Below, piece after piece: positions 27,111-34,799 of a stretch of DNA of 64,000 nt. The translations under genes and the position numbers were made by a program. The number at the start of each line of letters is the position of its first letter. Position 1 is the first letter of the stretch. The notes under the pieces are model-generated. The model was given only the letters and a program-made list of their open reading frames with translations, was not told the DNA's origin and made no database searches. The DNA comes from Cloacibacillus porcorum (GTDB taxonomy: Bacteria; Synergistota; Synergistia; Synergistales; Synergistaceae), in NCBI RefSeq assembly GCF_001701045.1, contig NZ_CP016757.1, positions 3,002,219 through 3,066,218 on the forward strand. The letters run 5' to 3'.

Positions 27111-28157
27111 TTATTTCTTGCGTCTCGCCGCCGCGAGCGGCAGCAGCGCCAGCAGTGCTAAGACTCCCACACCTGCGGAGCAGCCGCTGCTTGAACCGCC
27201 GGAGGGTTTCGGCGCCTTTGCCTCGTTCATCGCCATCGCCACGGGGTCGATTACGCTGCCCGTAGTGTTGTCGTAGTCGAACTCTCCGTTATCCTTGACG
27301 AAGAGTATGAGCGTGTATGTCGCGGCCGGATCGATTTTGTCGGTAAAGGCGAGGTTGTTTCCATCCGCGTTTTTGAGCGTGAAGCTCTGGTCGGCGTAGC
27401 CGGCCGGCTCCGCAGTATAGCCAAACTTCGCGCCCGTCTCGTCTTTAAGTATTTTGATGAGCGTGATGTCGCTGACTATATTGTTGGCCGCCGCGCCAAG
27501 CTGCGCGCCGGTCGTCTTCATCGCGAGGGCCGCGACTTTGCCGTCGCTAATCGTCGCCGTGATAATGGGCAGAGTTACGATCGTCTTCGGAGCCACCGCC
27601 GCGTCGTCCGACATTACGGAGGCCACGGTCTTTTTTGCGATCACGGGGTCGACTGTGATATTGCCGTCAGCCGTCGCGGTGAAGAATTTTACCGGAACGT
27701 CCGCGCTCGCCGCGAGGGCTTTTGTGTTTTCCTCCGTCGCCGGCTTGATGACGGGGGTCGCCGGTTTCACATCTGCCGGTACGTCTTTGTCCTTAGTCAC
27801 GGGGTTATCCTTTTCAGTTACGGCGGTCGGCGTTACGGGAGCCGGTGTCGGCACCGGGTCCGGAGCAGCCGGGTCTTCGACAGTCACGGTGCAGCCGGCG
27901 GTCGTCTTTGTGACGGAGCCGGTGGCGGAGATAACGGCGATGCCGGCCTTGTGTGCCGTCACCTTGCCTGCGTCGTCGACCGCAGCAACCGCAGTGTCAC
28001 TGGATTTCCAGGTGACAGTTTCACCGACGACAGGTGTCGCCGCCTTCACGGTATCGCTCTTTCCGAGCTGAAGTTTCAAAGCAGTTGGCGTTACGGCGAT
28101 AGGCGCATTCTTACATGTGACGACGAGTTCCGGCTTTGCTGTAGTCAACCGTAACAT
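27111..28157 (-). CDS. C-terminal part of a frameshifted Synerg-CTERM surface protein (BIG2 domain and anchor)
   Basis: This frame has no signal peptide and no ribosome site, yet ends in GCSAGVG, a hydrophobic helix and AARRKK, a full Synerg-CTERM. It begins with a bacterial Ig-like group 2 domain (AVTPTALKLQLG, VTWKSSDTAVAAV, GIAVISATG). A Pro/Thr/Val/Lys-rich spacer (about residues 95-140) and an unknown domain follow. It overlaps the end of the gene at 28111-29709 in another frame. Removing one base from the AAA run (minus strand, 28137-28135) fuses the two into one protein of about 865 residues. In that fusion the junction reads VDYSKPELVV. I therefore read it as the 3' half of one gene and not a gene of its own. 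Confidence 0.7.
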   Translation of the reverse strand: MLRLTTAKPELVVTCKNAPIAVTPTALKLQLGKSDTVKAATPVVGETVTWKSSDTAVAAVDDAGKVTAHKAGIAVISATGSVTKTTAGCTVTVEDPAAPDPVPTPAPVTPTAVTEKDNPVTKDKDVPADVKPATPVIKPATEENTKALAASADVPVKFFTATADGNITVDPVIAKKTVASVMSDDAAVAPKTIVTLPIITATISDGKVAALAMKTTGAQLGAAANNIVSDITLIKILKDETGAKFGYTAEPAGYADQSFTLKNADGNNLAFTDKIDPAATYTLILFVKDNGEFDYDNTTGSVIDPVAMAMNEAKAPKPSGGSSSGCSAGVGVLALLALLPLAAARRKK

Positions 28158-29709
28158 CCTGCTCTACCGCTTTCGTTAAGGTGAGGGCCGAAGGCGTTCC
28201 GAGATTCGTCCAGTTGCCCGTCAGTTTAATGGCCGTCGCCCCGCCGAGGTCCGCAAGTTTCAGCTCCGTGCCGCTGGAAAGCTCGATACGGTCCATCTCC
28301 ACTATCGTCGCGCCAGAGAAGTCGGCCTGGACGTTGTCGAAGACGAGGACGGAGTCGCCGGAGACGGAGTCGGTGTAATCGGCAATATAATCGTTACTGT
28401 CGGCAGGGTTATTACTCTGTGTTCCCTGTCCGCTGATTGTGCCTTTGTACGCCTTCGTGATATTACTGAACGTGACGGTTCCGTTTTTTTCAACGGAAGC
28501 TATAGCAGATGTACTTGTCTTGCGCCTGCCGCCGACAAAGATCTTCGAATTTTCCGTAAGCGCGGAGAGGCCGCCGTCGCCCACGATATCGATATTTGAA
28601 CCGCCGCGAACGACAGACTGGGTCTCACTGGTAGGGCAGTTCCATGCCATGCCGCCGCCAAAGACATATTTGATCCCGCTGCCTCCGGTTATTATGATAT
28701 GCGAGTCACCGTTAATATAGCCCTTGCCGCCCTCGTGTTCAACATAATGGCCGCCAAATAATCTTGCCCTGCCACCGTTTTCCCCCATCGTTCCGCCGGA
28801 AAAGGTTATGCTGGCGTCACCGCTCACGGTTGCCGTGCCGTTGGCATAGACTTCGGCTCCGGCAAAGACAGAATCGTCGACGGCGCCTTTTAATATCCGC
28901 ACCTCCGCAGACCCAACCGTAAGAGACGGAGTGCTAACATTACCTAACAGCGCTCCGGCGGCCCATATTTCGCGGACTGACCCGCCGCCGTCGATATTAA
29001 CAATGGTGGCTCCCTTTACAGTACCGTAAGTCGTACCGGCCTTCCGAATCATTGGTCCTGCAAGCAAAGCTGTGCCCTTACCGGTTTTCCAATCCGCCTT
29101 GAAATTGACGGTGCTGTCTCCTTCCACAACGATAAAATCTGATGTACTATCATTATTCAACAGGCCGCCAGCCGTAGCCTTAAGATAATATACAACGTCG
29201 TTGGCGCCCAGCGTTCCGTTGATATTCAGCGTCGTATTGCCGGAAACGCTTCCGCCCTCAGGTCCGGCGGCGAGAAGCAATGATTTCTGACCACTTCCAT
29301 CACCTTCATATATTTCCGACGTCTCGGCGGAATCGAAGGTCATACTGGAATCTTTAAGGTCGGAGCCTACCCCGCCAGCAATAATTTGGGTAAAACCTCC
29401 TTTGGTATAGAGTTTCGACTTGCCCCAATTTACCGTGAAGTTTGCGCTTCCGCCAGCGTTATCCTTAGCGCCGTATATCTTAAAACTCTTTGTATCCTCA
29501 GCTCCTTTAGCCCCAAGGTCACCGCTGATATTTACCGTAATTGCTCCTTCTGCATTCGGCTTATATAAATTGCCCGCTTCGATTTTCGTAAGGTCTATCG
29601 TCCCGCCATTTTCATATGAAACTTCATTTGCCGCCCACGCCGTTCCCAACATCGCGGCTGCCGCCACAAAGGCTAGCACCAGCTTACATTTTCCCTGCAA
29701 CTTTATCAT
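28111..29709 (-). CDS. N-terminal part of a frameshifted Synerg-CTERM surface protein (beta-helix-like)
   Basis: The gene starts at ATG 29709 with a signal peptide (MIKLQGKCKLVLAFVAAAAM... AWA). The ~500-residue body is rich in Gly, Ser and Asn. Repeated short strands such as ITFSGGTMGENGG, ARLFGGHYVEHEGG, IIITGGSGIKYVFGGG and NIDIVGDGG suggest a right-handed beta-helix like those of autotransporter passengers. The frame ends abruptly in AGTRRHM at 28111 with no anchor. The matching anchor lies in the next frame downstream. The ribosome site is poor (GGTG region). Together with 27111-28157 this was probably one exported, anchored protein. As it stands, this half would be exported and released. 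Confidence 0.72.
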   Translation of the reverse strand: MIKLQGKCKLVLAFVAAAAMLGTAWAANEVSYENGGTIDLTKIEAGNLYKPNAEGAITVNISGDLGAKGAEDTKSFKIYGAKDNAGGSANFTVNWGKSKLYTKGGFTQIIAGGVGSDLKDSSMTFDSAETSEIYEGDGSGQKSLLLAAGPEGGSVSGNTTLNINGTLGANDVVYYLKATAGGLLNNDSTSDFIVVEGDSTVNFKADWKTGKGTALLAGPMIRKAGTTYGTVKGATIVNIDGGGSVREIWAAGALLGNVSTPSLTVGSAEVRILKGAVDDSVFAGAEVYANGTATVSGDASITFSGGTMGENGGRARLFGGHYVEHEGGKGYINGDSHIIITGGSGIKYVFGGGMAWNCPTSETQSVVRGGSNIDIVGDGGLSALTENSKIFVGGRRKTSTSAIASVEKNGTVTFSNITKAYKGTISGQGTQSNNPADSNDYIADYTDSVSGDSVLVFDNVQADFSGATIVEMDRIELSSGTELKLADLGGATAIKLTGNWTNLGTPSALTLTKAVEQDVTVDYSKAGTRRHM

Positions 29710-29758
29710 TCAGCACACCAGACCTTTCACCCCAAATAAAAATAATAAAAAAATAACC

Positions 29759-29959
29759 TCACGCAATAAGAGTATCTCCCATTTTTGTGGTTTTATAGAT
29801 CACTCTCCCGTCCAATTTCCAGCCCCAGACCAACGCGCGTTCGCACAGATACAGAGGATATGAAGATCCCCTTCGCAACTCTTTATATTGCGTCTTACTC
29901 AGTTTATGAACAGGCCGACCGCCGAATAGGCGGATATGAATGAATGCGGTAATCGGCAA
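29759..29959 (-). CDS. Possible small protein or gene remnant next to the IS element
   Basis: A 66-codon frame from TTG 29959 reads HKLSKTQYKELRRGSSYPLY and LVWGWKLDGRVIYKTTKMGD. This has a credible protein composition but no recognised family. The start lacks a good ribosome site. It lies between the split surface gene and the left end of the IS3 element, so it may be the 3' remnant of a gene broken by insertion. Low certainty. Confidence 0.3.
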   Translation of the reverse strand: MPITAFIHIRLFGGRPVHKLSKTQYKELRRGSSYPLYLCERALVWGWKLDGRVIYKTTKMGDTLIA

Positions 29960-30060
29960 CCGGCTGTCATAACTTTCGTCTTAGACCCTTGGCTTTTGCA
30001 CTAGTCAACAAAACCTGGACAGTTGACTTGCTTAACTCTGTATAGTAGGGGGGTATCTCG

Positions 30061-30891
30061 TTACGTCCTACTCCTAAAACTGCCGTTTCCGCTATACGCC
30101 TCCTTATACTGTTTCGGCGTCATGTATCCCAAAGCATAGGCCGGACGCTCTTCATTGAAGAATTTTATGTATTCCTCTATCTCCCGCTCTATGTTTTCTT
30201 TGCCTGTTACATGAAAGTCTGTAAACAGCTCCGCTTTCAGCCAGCCGTTTATCGCTTCCATCGCCGCATTGTCCGTAGGAGTTCCGCTTCTGGACATGGA
30301 GTGGGCTATATGGTTCAGTTCCAAGATGTCGTTGTATTTCTTGGAGGCGTATACCGCGCCCTGGTCTGTGTGCAGTATCGTCTGCCATTCCGTTTTTTTA
30401 TCTTTATTCATTATCAGTCCTTCCAGCCCGTCTATGTATGTCATTCTGTCTCCGCGCCTTGAAGACAACGCATGGCTTACTATTTCGTTGTTCCATAGGT
30501 CCATATACAGTGTCAGCTCATAGTACGTACCTTTGAAGCAGAATGCCGTCATATCGCTCGCTATGTACTGCATCGGTGAGTATACCGGCAGGCCTGCAAG
30601 AAGCAGGTTGGGGAATAATCTGTACGGATTGCCTGGTTTTTTATAACGGTAGTGTTTTGCCTTGCTCTTTATACCGGCAGCCCTGCAACATTTATAGGCG
30701 TACGGATCTGAATGGACTATTCCGGTGTCAAGGCGTATCTTCGCGTTAAGCCATCTGTATCCGTGCGACGGATATCTTTTATGATATTCCATAAAGAGCA
30801 TTACGCTTCTAGCAAAATCCCTCGCTCTTTTGGACGGTTCAAACAGGCTGCGTTTCCAGTTATAGAAGCTGCTTCTGGGAATCCCCGTCAC
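30061..30891 (-). CDS. IS3-family transposase, orfB (DDE integrase domain)
   Basis: The catalytic DDE residues are visible: Asp in QYIASDMTAF, Asp in ILHTDQGAVY and Glu in NAAMEAINGWLKAEL. The N-terminal part has the helix typical of IS3 OrfB (GIPRSSFYNWKRS) and the HTH_21-like segment YPSHGYRWLNAKI. The frame is open upstream of the ATG, and codons before it (QVILELSEYFPVVILCRV) also fit the family. The product is therefore probably made as an OrfAB fusion by a -1 frameshift. The candidate slip site is C CTT TTA on the minus strand at 30963-30957. Length is normal and no stop interrupts it. Confidence 0.88.
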   Translation of the reverse strand: MTGIPRSSFYNWKRSLFEPSKRARDFARSVMLFMEYHKRYPSHGYRWLNAKIRLDTGIVHSDPYAYKCCRAAGIKSKAKHYRYKKPGNPYRLFPNLLLAGLPVYSPMQYIASDMTAFCFKGTYYELTLYMDLWNNEIVSHALSSRRGDRMTYIDGLEGLIMNKDKKTEWQTILHTDQGAVYASKKYNDILELNHIAHSMSRSGTPTDNAAMEAINGWLKAELFTDFHVTGKENIEREIEEYIKFFNEERPAYALGYMTPKQYKEAYSGNGSFRSRT

Positions 30892-30935
30892 ACGGCACAG
30901 GATGACTACAGGAAAATACTCGGATAGTTCCAGAA

Positions 30936-31301
30936 TTACTTGGTATTCGAGCTGTCTAAAAGGATATATTCCTTTACCGGACCATCTCCTTTCACCTCGT
31001 AGCCTTTTTTTAATCTTGCTTCCGCTACTTTCGCTTTAATCAACTCAACAATGAGTTCTTTTTTTGTCATGGACTCATAATCTGATAGGTCAGGCTGTCT
31101 TTCGGAAGGCTTGTAAACATAACTGTCCGAACCGTTTCCGGAAGACTTGGGCGGCAGACTGTTGGAATCACGATACATCCGCATATAGTCCCTAGCCGTG
31201 TCGTCGCTGATGCCGTAGGCTTCGGCAGCCTCGTAACGTGTCATTATCCCCTCATAAACTTTTCGTCCGATTTCAAGACGCTCTTCTTTCGTGTATCGCA
31301 T
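30936..31301 (-). CDS. IS3-family transposase, orfA (helix-turn-helix)
   Basis: The first IS frame has 121 residues. The ATG at 31301 has AGGAGG 6 bases upstream, which decides the start over the longer frame. The N-terminal helix-turn-helix reads YEAAEAYGISDDTARDYMRMY. The C-terminal segment (YESMTKKELIVELIKAKVAEARLKKGY) forms the leucine-zipper-like region that continues into OrfB after frameshifting. Its stop overlaps the open part of orfB in the -1 frame. Confidence 0.82.
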   Translation of the reverse strand: MRYTKEERLEIGRKVYEGIMTRYEAAEAYGISDDTARDYMRMYRDSNSLPPKSSGNGSDSYVYKPSERQPDLSDYESMTKKELIVELIKAKVAEARLKKGYEVKGDGPVKEYILLDSSNTK

Positions 31302-31420
31302 TACAGGCCTCCTGTGCATATAAACATGGCTCTTGTGCCACAAGATATTATTGTCATGTATAAAAGACAATTATATCTTGTCTCACTTTTACCCCCTATA
31401 TGTACAGGATTAGTTTAGCA

Positions 31421-31635
31421 GTGCAGCTTTCCGTCGCTGTCTTTCGACAGCTGTGGCTTTTTTATAATGATTAACATTGAATGAATTTTACATCACCCCC
31501 CCCCGTGTCAACATTTATTTAGTATTTGAATGAAAAAGTATGTTAAAATCGGCTAGAATTATGGGAAATGGTTTCAGGGCAAACATATCGGCAAAAGTTG
31601 GATGGAGAAAAGAAAGATAAATTACGGTTTGGCAC
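31421..31635. other. Intergenic AT-rich segment right of the IS element
   Basis: The segment carries a hairpin-like CAGCTTTCC...GACAGCTGTGG followed by a T-run near 31440-31465. A C-tract of nine bases is at 31497-31505, and the rest is AT-rich. No gene was found. Confidence 0.35.
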
Positions 31636-31918
31636 AGATTTTCGGCGCCCTCTCCGAGGGAGCTCCACGCGAAGCGGGGTGAGGGAGAGTTGACCTTAGG
31701 TTCTCCCGCGGCTTTTGCCGCGGGCTCTGTTTGGCGCGGTTTCCGCGCCAAACAGAGCAACACTCCCTCAGTCTCGGCGGAAAAACACCGCCGAGCCAGC
31801 TCTGATGTAACTACCAGCCGAATCGCACAAATCAGAAGGGATATAATTTGGCTCCCTGGCCGCCTCACAGAGGGCGCCTTTAAGAGCAAGGGCAAAAGAT
31901 AAATCGTAATTTATCTCC
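31636..31918. repeat. Dispersed repeat, copy 1 (palindromic core in forward orientation)
   Basis: The repeat contains two strong hairpins, CCCGCGGC/GCCGCGGG and CTCTGTTTGGCGCGG/CCGCGCCAAACAGAG. A conserved tail with GCCAGCTCTGATGTAACTAC, AATCGCACAAATCAGAAG, GGCCGCCTCACAGAGGGCGC and AAAAGATAAATC follows. A second copy lies at 60330-60610. Between copies the tail keeps its orientation while the hairpin core is reverse-complemented. It lies directly upstream of gpmA. Open frames through it are translated repeat, not genes. Confidence 0.8.
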
Positions 31919-32054
31919 TTTCCTCACACGAAGGGAATTTGTCCATCAGCGATACGTATGTCCCGCGAAGAGGGCGCGCGGACTTGACAAGGGTTTCAGA
32001 GTGTCTGACAATGTAGTCGGAATCCCAATACGAACTCTTCTGGAGGCGGCTTAT

Positions 32055-32804
32055 ATGTACAAAATCGTTTTGATAAGACATGGAGAGAGCGCGTGGAATA
32101 AAGAGAACCGCTTTACGGGGTGGCAGGACGTGCCCCTCTCGGAGAAGGGGCTTGCCGAGGCAAAGGCCGCGGGCGAGCTGCTGAAAAAAGAGGGCTACGT
32201 CTTTGACAAGGCCTATACCTCGGTGCTGCGCCGCGCGATCAAGACGCTCTGGTGCGTGCTCGAGGAGACGGACCTCATGTGGATACCGGTCGAGAAGTCG
32301 TGGCGGCTCAACGAGCGCCATTACGGCGCGCTGCAGGGGCTCAACAAGGCGGAGACGGCGGCGGAGTACGGAGACGAACAGGTTAAGATCTGGCGCCGCA
32401 GCTATGCCACACGCCCGCCGCTCCTGACAAAGGACGACGAACGCTGGCCGGGCCATGAGAGCCGCTACGCCTCGCTCTCACCGGCGGAGCTGCCGCTCGG
32501 CGAGTGTCTGGAGGATACCGTGGCGCGCGTAGTCCCCTACTGGCGGGAGGTCATCGCCCCCGAGGTCAGGGCGGGCAGGCGACTGATAATCGCGGCGCAC
32601 GGCAACAGTCTACGCGCGCTGGTGAAGTATCTCGACGACGTATCGGAGAAGGACATCCTGGAGCTGAACATCCCCACTGGCGTACCGCTCGTCTACGAGC
32701 TTGACGAAGAGCTCAAGCCGATCAGGCACTATTACCTCGGCGACGCGGAGGCGATCGCCGCCGCGCAGGCCGCCGTGGCAAAGCAGGGCTCGGCGAAAAA
32801 ATAA
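32055..32804 (+). CDS. gpmA: 2,3-bisphosphoglycerate-dependent phosphoglycerate mutase
   Basis: This cytosolic glycolytic enzyme interconverts 3- and 2-phosphoglycerate through a phosphohistidine. ATG 32055 follows GGAGG by 8 bases; the frame from 32001 has no site. The N-terminal [10 protein letters not shown] holds the phosphorylated His9, and [13 protein letters not shown] carries the Glu acid/base residue. The second active-site histidine is in [17 protein letters not shown]. The length of 249 matches the dimeric or tetrameric type. The last ~12 residues are a charged, Ala-rich tail. It is a single-gene unit, with the repeat upstream and a terminator downstream. Confidence 0.95.
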   Translation: MYKIVLIRHGESAWNKENRFTGWQDVPLSEKGLAEAKAAGELLKKEGYVFDKAYTSVLRRAIKTLWCVLEETDLMWIPVEKSWRLNERHYGALQGLNKAETAAEYGDEQVKIWRRSYATRPPLLTKDDERWPGHESRYASLSPAELPLGECLEDTVARVVPYWREVIAPEVRAGRRLIIAAHGNSLRALVKYLDDVSEKDILELNIPTGVPLVYELDEELKPIRHYYLGDAEAIAAAQAAVAKQGSAKK

Positions 32805-32835
32805 CGGCACGGACTGATATCGATCTATACGGGCA

Positions 32836-32872
32836 GGGCGGAGCCTATACGGCTCCGCCCCTCGTGTTGTTA
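32836..32872 (+). terminator. Terminator of gpmA
   Basis: GGGCGGAGCC pairs with GGCTCCGCCC around TATAC. The tail CTCGTGTTGTTACG is only moderately T-rich. Confidence 0.6.
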
Positions 32873-32917
32873 CGCGTCGACGGCATAGCCGCCATTTTTA
32901 CTCAAAACCGTCTGCCG

Positions 32918-34465
32918 TTATTTTTTTCGTTTCCAGGCGGCGAGCGGCACTAAAGCTATCAGCGCGAGCAGCGCAAAACCGGCGGAACAACCGCCGCCGG
33001 AATCTCCGCTCCTCGTCCGGCTGGCGTTGCAGACATTCAGCAGGCCATATTTTGAATAGCCCTTACGCAGCACGTTTTCCGCGCCACTCATCAGCATCAT
33101 TTTTATCTCGTTCGCAGATTTATCGGGATAGACGGCGCAAAGCAGCGCCGCCGCGCCCGCCACCATCGGCGTCGCCATCGAGGTGCCGCTCCAGCTGTCG
33201 TATCCGGTTCTGTTATATTCCCTGCTGCCGGCGTAGCTGTACATGGGGGTCGTGCTCATTATATTGTCGCCGGGGGCCATGATATCCACCCATTTGCCGC
33301 TGGAGCTGTAATTGGAACCAGAAGTTATCCCCAATCCGTCATGTTCGTTCGAAGCACCGACTGTTATCGTATTTTCAAACCGGAAGCAGGCGGGATAAGG
33401 CCGCATTCCCTCGTAATCGGAATTTATGGGGTTATCTATGTCCTGATCTTCGTTCCCCGCCGCCATACAGACGATTATCCCGGCGTCGCTTACCAGTTTT
33501 ATCGACTGCGCGTACGGATTAGTATCCTGGTCCACAATTTCCTTCCAGCTGCCTATAGACATATTCGCGACACGGATATTGAGGCCGTAAATCCTTTTAA
33601 GCGTCACTATATAGTTGAGCGCCCCAATGGTATCGGCAACAATAGCAGCCGTGGCAAAAGATTTTTTGTTATCTTTATCGCATAGCTCCCCCACGGTGAA
33701 AACTCCCACCGGCAGTATTTTCACCCTCCAGTTGACGCCCGTTACGCCTATTTCGTTGTTTCCCACCGCGCCGATGATCCCGGATACATGCGTGCCGTGA
33801 CCGCCAACGTCGCCGACCGTCGCATAATCAACCTCGCGCGGGTCTTCGATCGTGACGTCGCAAGAGGGCGTTCCGCTTCTGACAACCTCAGTGACGCTCC
33901 CGTTGCTGTGAAACATTTTTCCATATGTACCATCCGGCAGTATGCCGCTGATGTTAGCAGCGAGGTCTGGATGATCGTAGGCAGCTCCCGTATCGAGCAC
34001 CGCGACATACACCTCCTCGGAACCTACCGAGGCATTCTCCCACACCTCCGGCACCTTTATCCGCTTAGGCCCCCACTGCCTGTTCCACAGCGCGTCATCC
34101 GGCGTTTTGCCATGCGCCTTCATCCTGTAGTTTTTCGTTACGCCGATCACGTCGGGGTTCCCCTTGAGCGACAAAATCAATTCGTCCGCCGTCTTCGTCT
34201 GCGAAGATAGAAGGACGATGCTCCGTCCGCTGCCGGCGGTCAGCGCTGGATAGCTCCTCCGTGAAACCGCGCCCACGCTCTTCGCAAGCGCCGCGGCCTT
34301 CGCCGCGGAGCCCTCTCTAGCCGCGGCGCTCAAGGCTGAGCCGGTCATATTCGAGTCGCGTGTAAGCACAATGACCTCGTTCTCCACATAGTCGGCTCCG
34401 TAGGCGACGGAACAGAATAAGAGGATTATTATAGATAAAAACAGCGTTCGCAGGTTATTCCTCAT
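32918..34465 (-). CDS. Subtilisin-family (S8) serine protease with Synerg-CTERM anchor
   Basis: This 515-residue exported protease starts at ATG 34465, behind AAGGGAGA; the longer frame upstream adds a non-signal stretch. The signal peptide is residues 1-23 (RTLFLSIIILLFCSVAYG). A propeptide-like inhibitor domain runs to about residue 115. The catalytic triad is complete: Asp158 in VLDTGAAYDHP, His223 in GGHGTHVSG and Ser429 in SGTSMATP. The oxyanion Asn338 is in AAGNED. A short linker leads to Cys493 in GGGCSAGF, a hydrophobic helix and WKRKK, the Synerg-CTERM. It is divergent from the regulator at 34800, sharing a 330-base intergenic region. It could process neighbouring surface proteins; that is inference. 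Confidence 0.92.
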   Translation of the reverse strand: MRNNLRTLFLSIIILLFCSVAYGADYVENEVIVLTRDSNMTGSALSAAAREGSAAKAAALAKSVGAVSRRSYPALTAGSGRSIVLLSSQTKTADELILSLKGNPDVIGVTKNYRMKAHGKTPDDALWNRQWGPKRIKVPEVWENASVGSEEVYVAVLDTGAAYDHPDLAANISGILPDGTYGKMFHSNGSVTEVVRSGTPSCDVTIEDPREVDYATVGDVGGHGTHVSGIIGAVGNNEIGVTGVNWRVKILPVGVFTVGELCDKDNKKSFATAAIVADTIGALNYIVTLKRIYGLNIRVANMSIGSWKEIVDQDTNPYAQSIKLVSDAGIIVCMAAGNEDQDIDNPINSDYEGMRPYPACFRFENTITVGASNEHDGLGITSGSNYSSSGKWVDIMAPGDNIMSTTPMYSYAGSREYNRTGYDSWSGTSMATPMVAGAAALLCAVYPDKSANEIKMMLMSGAENVLRKGYSKYGLLNVCNASRTRSGDSGGGCSAGFALLALIALVPLAAWKRKK

Positions 34466-34799
34466 AAGGTATCTCCCTTTCATTTCAGCTCTTGAAATAT
34501 ACACAACACACCGAGAACCCTCTTTAATACCAATAAATTGATTCACCCAAACACCCCGCCGCTCCATGCCTCTAACCTTTCTTAAGAATAAGAAACTCTA
34601 CATAACAAGGCGGGATTCCATTTTTGTGGTTGTTTACGCCCCTTTAATCCTTTTAGTAAATAATTAGTGTTAACTATGATACCATAAAGATTGCGCACCC
34701 ATAATTTCGGCACTGCCAATTTTTATTTTTTCTCCAATCGGCATTGCGTTTTTATTTTTATAATTGGATAATATTGACAGAGATAAAGGAGGATGGCCT
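34466..34799. promoter_or_regulatory. Divergent promoter region between subtilase and regulator 1
   Basis: This AT-rich 330-base region has to hold promoters for both directions. Two related motifs stand close together: GGCACTGCC at 34709-34717 and GGCATTG at 34740-34746. GGCATTG also occurs upstream of the giant gene at 42372 (42271-42277) and of regulator 2 (46384-46390). GGCAGTGCC occurs upstream of the giant gene at 36696-40877 (40995-41003). They are candidate operators for the regulators, unproven. Confidence 0.35.

Larger units (their letters stand above)
30029..31420 (-). mobile_element. IS3-family insertion sequence
   Basis: The element of about 1.39 kb carries two overlapping minus-strand frames typical of IS3: an HTH orfA and a DDE orfB. 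The ends are imperfect inverted repeats. The left end reads TGCTTAACTCTGTATAG and then AGGGGGGTA. The right end, read inward, is TGCTAAACTAATCCTGTACA and then TATAGGGGGTA. Both begin TG, as IS3 elements do. No clear target duplication is visible, so the ends are approximate to a few bases. Both genes look intact, so it could be mobile. Confidence 0.8.

Noticed and set aside
31515-31895. 126-codon minus-strand frame resembling frequent database ORFs
   Set aside because: It is a translation of the dispersed repeat; the same peptide pieces appear in several frames at 60330-60610.
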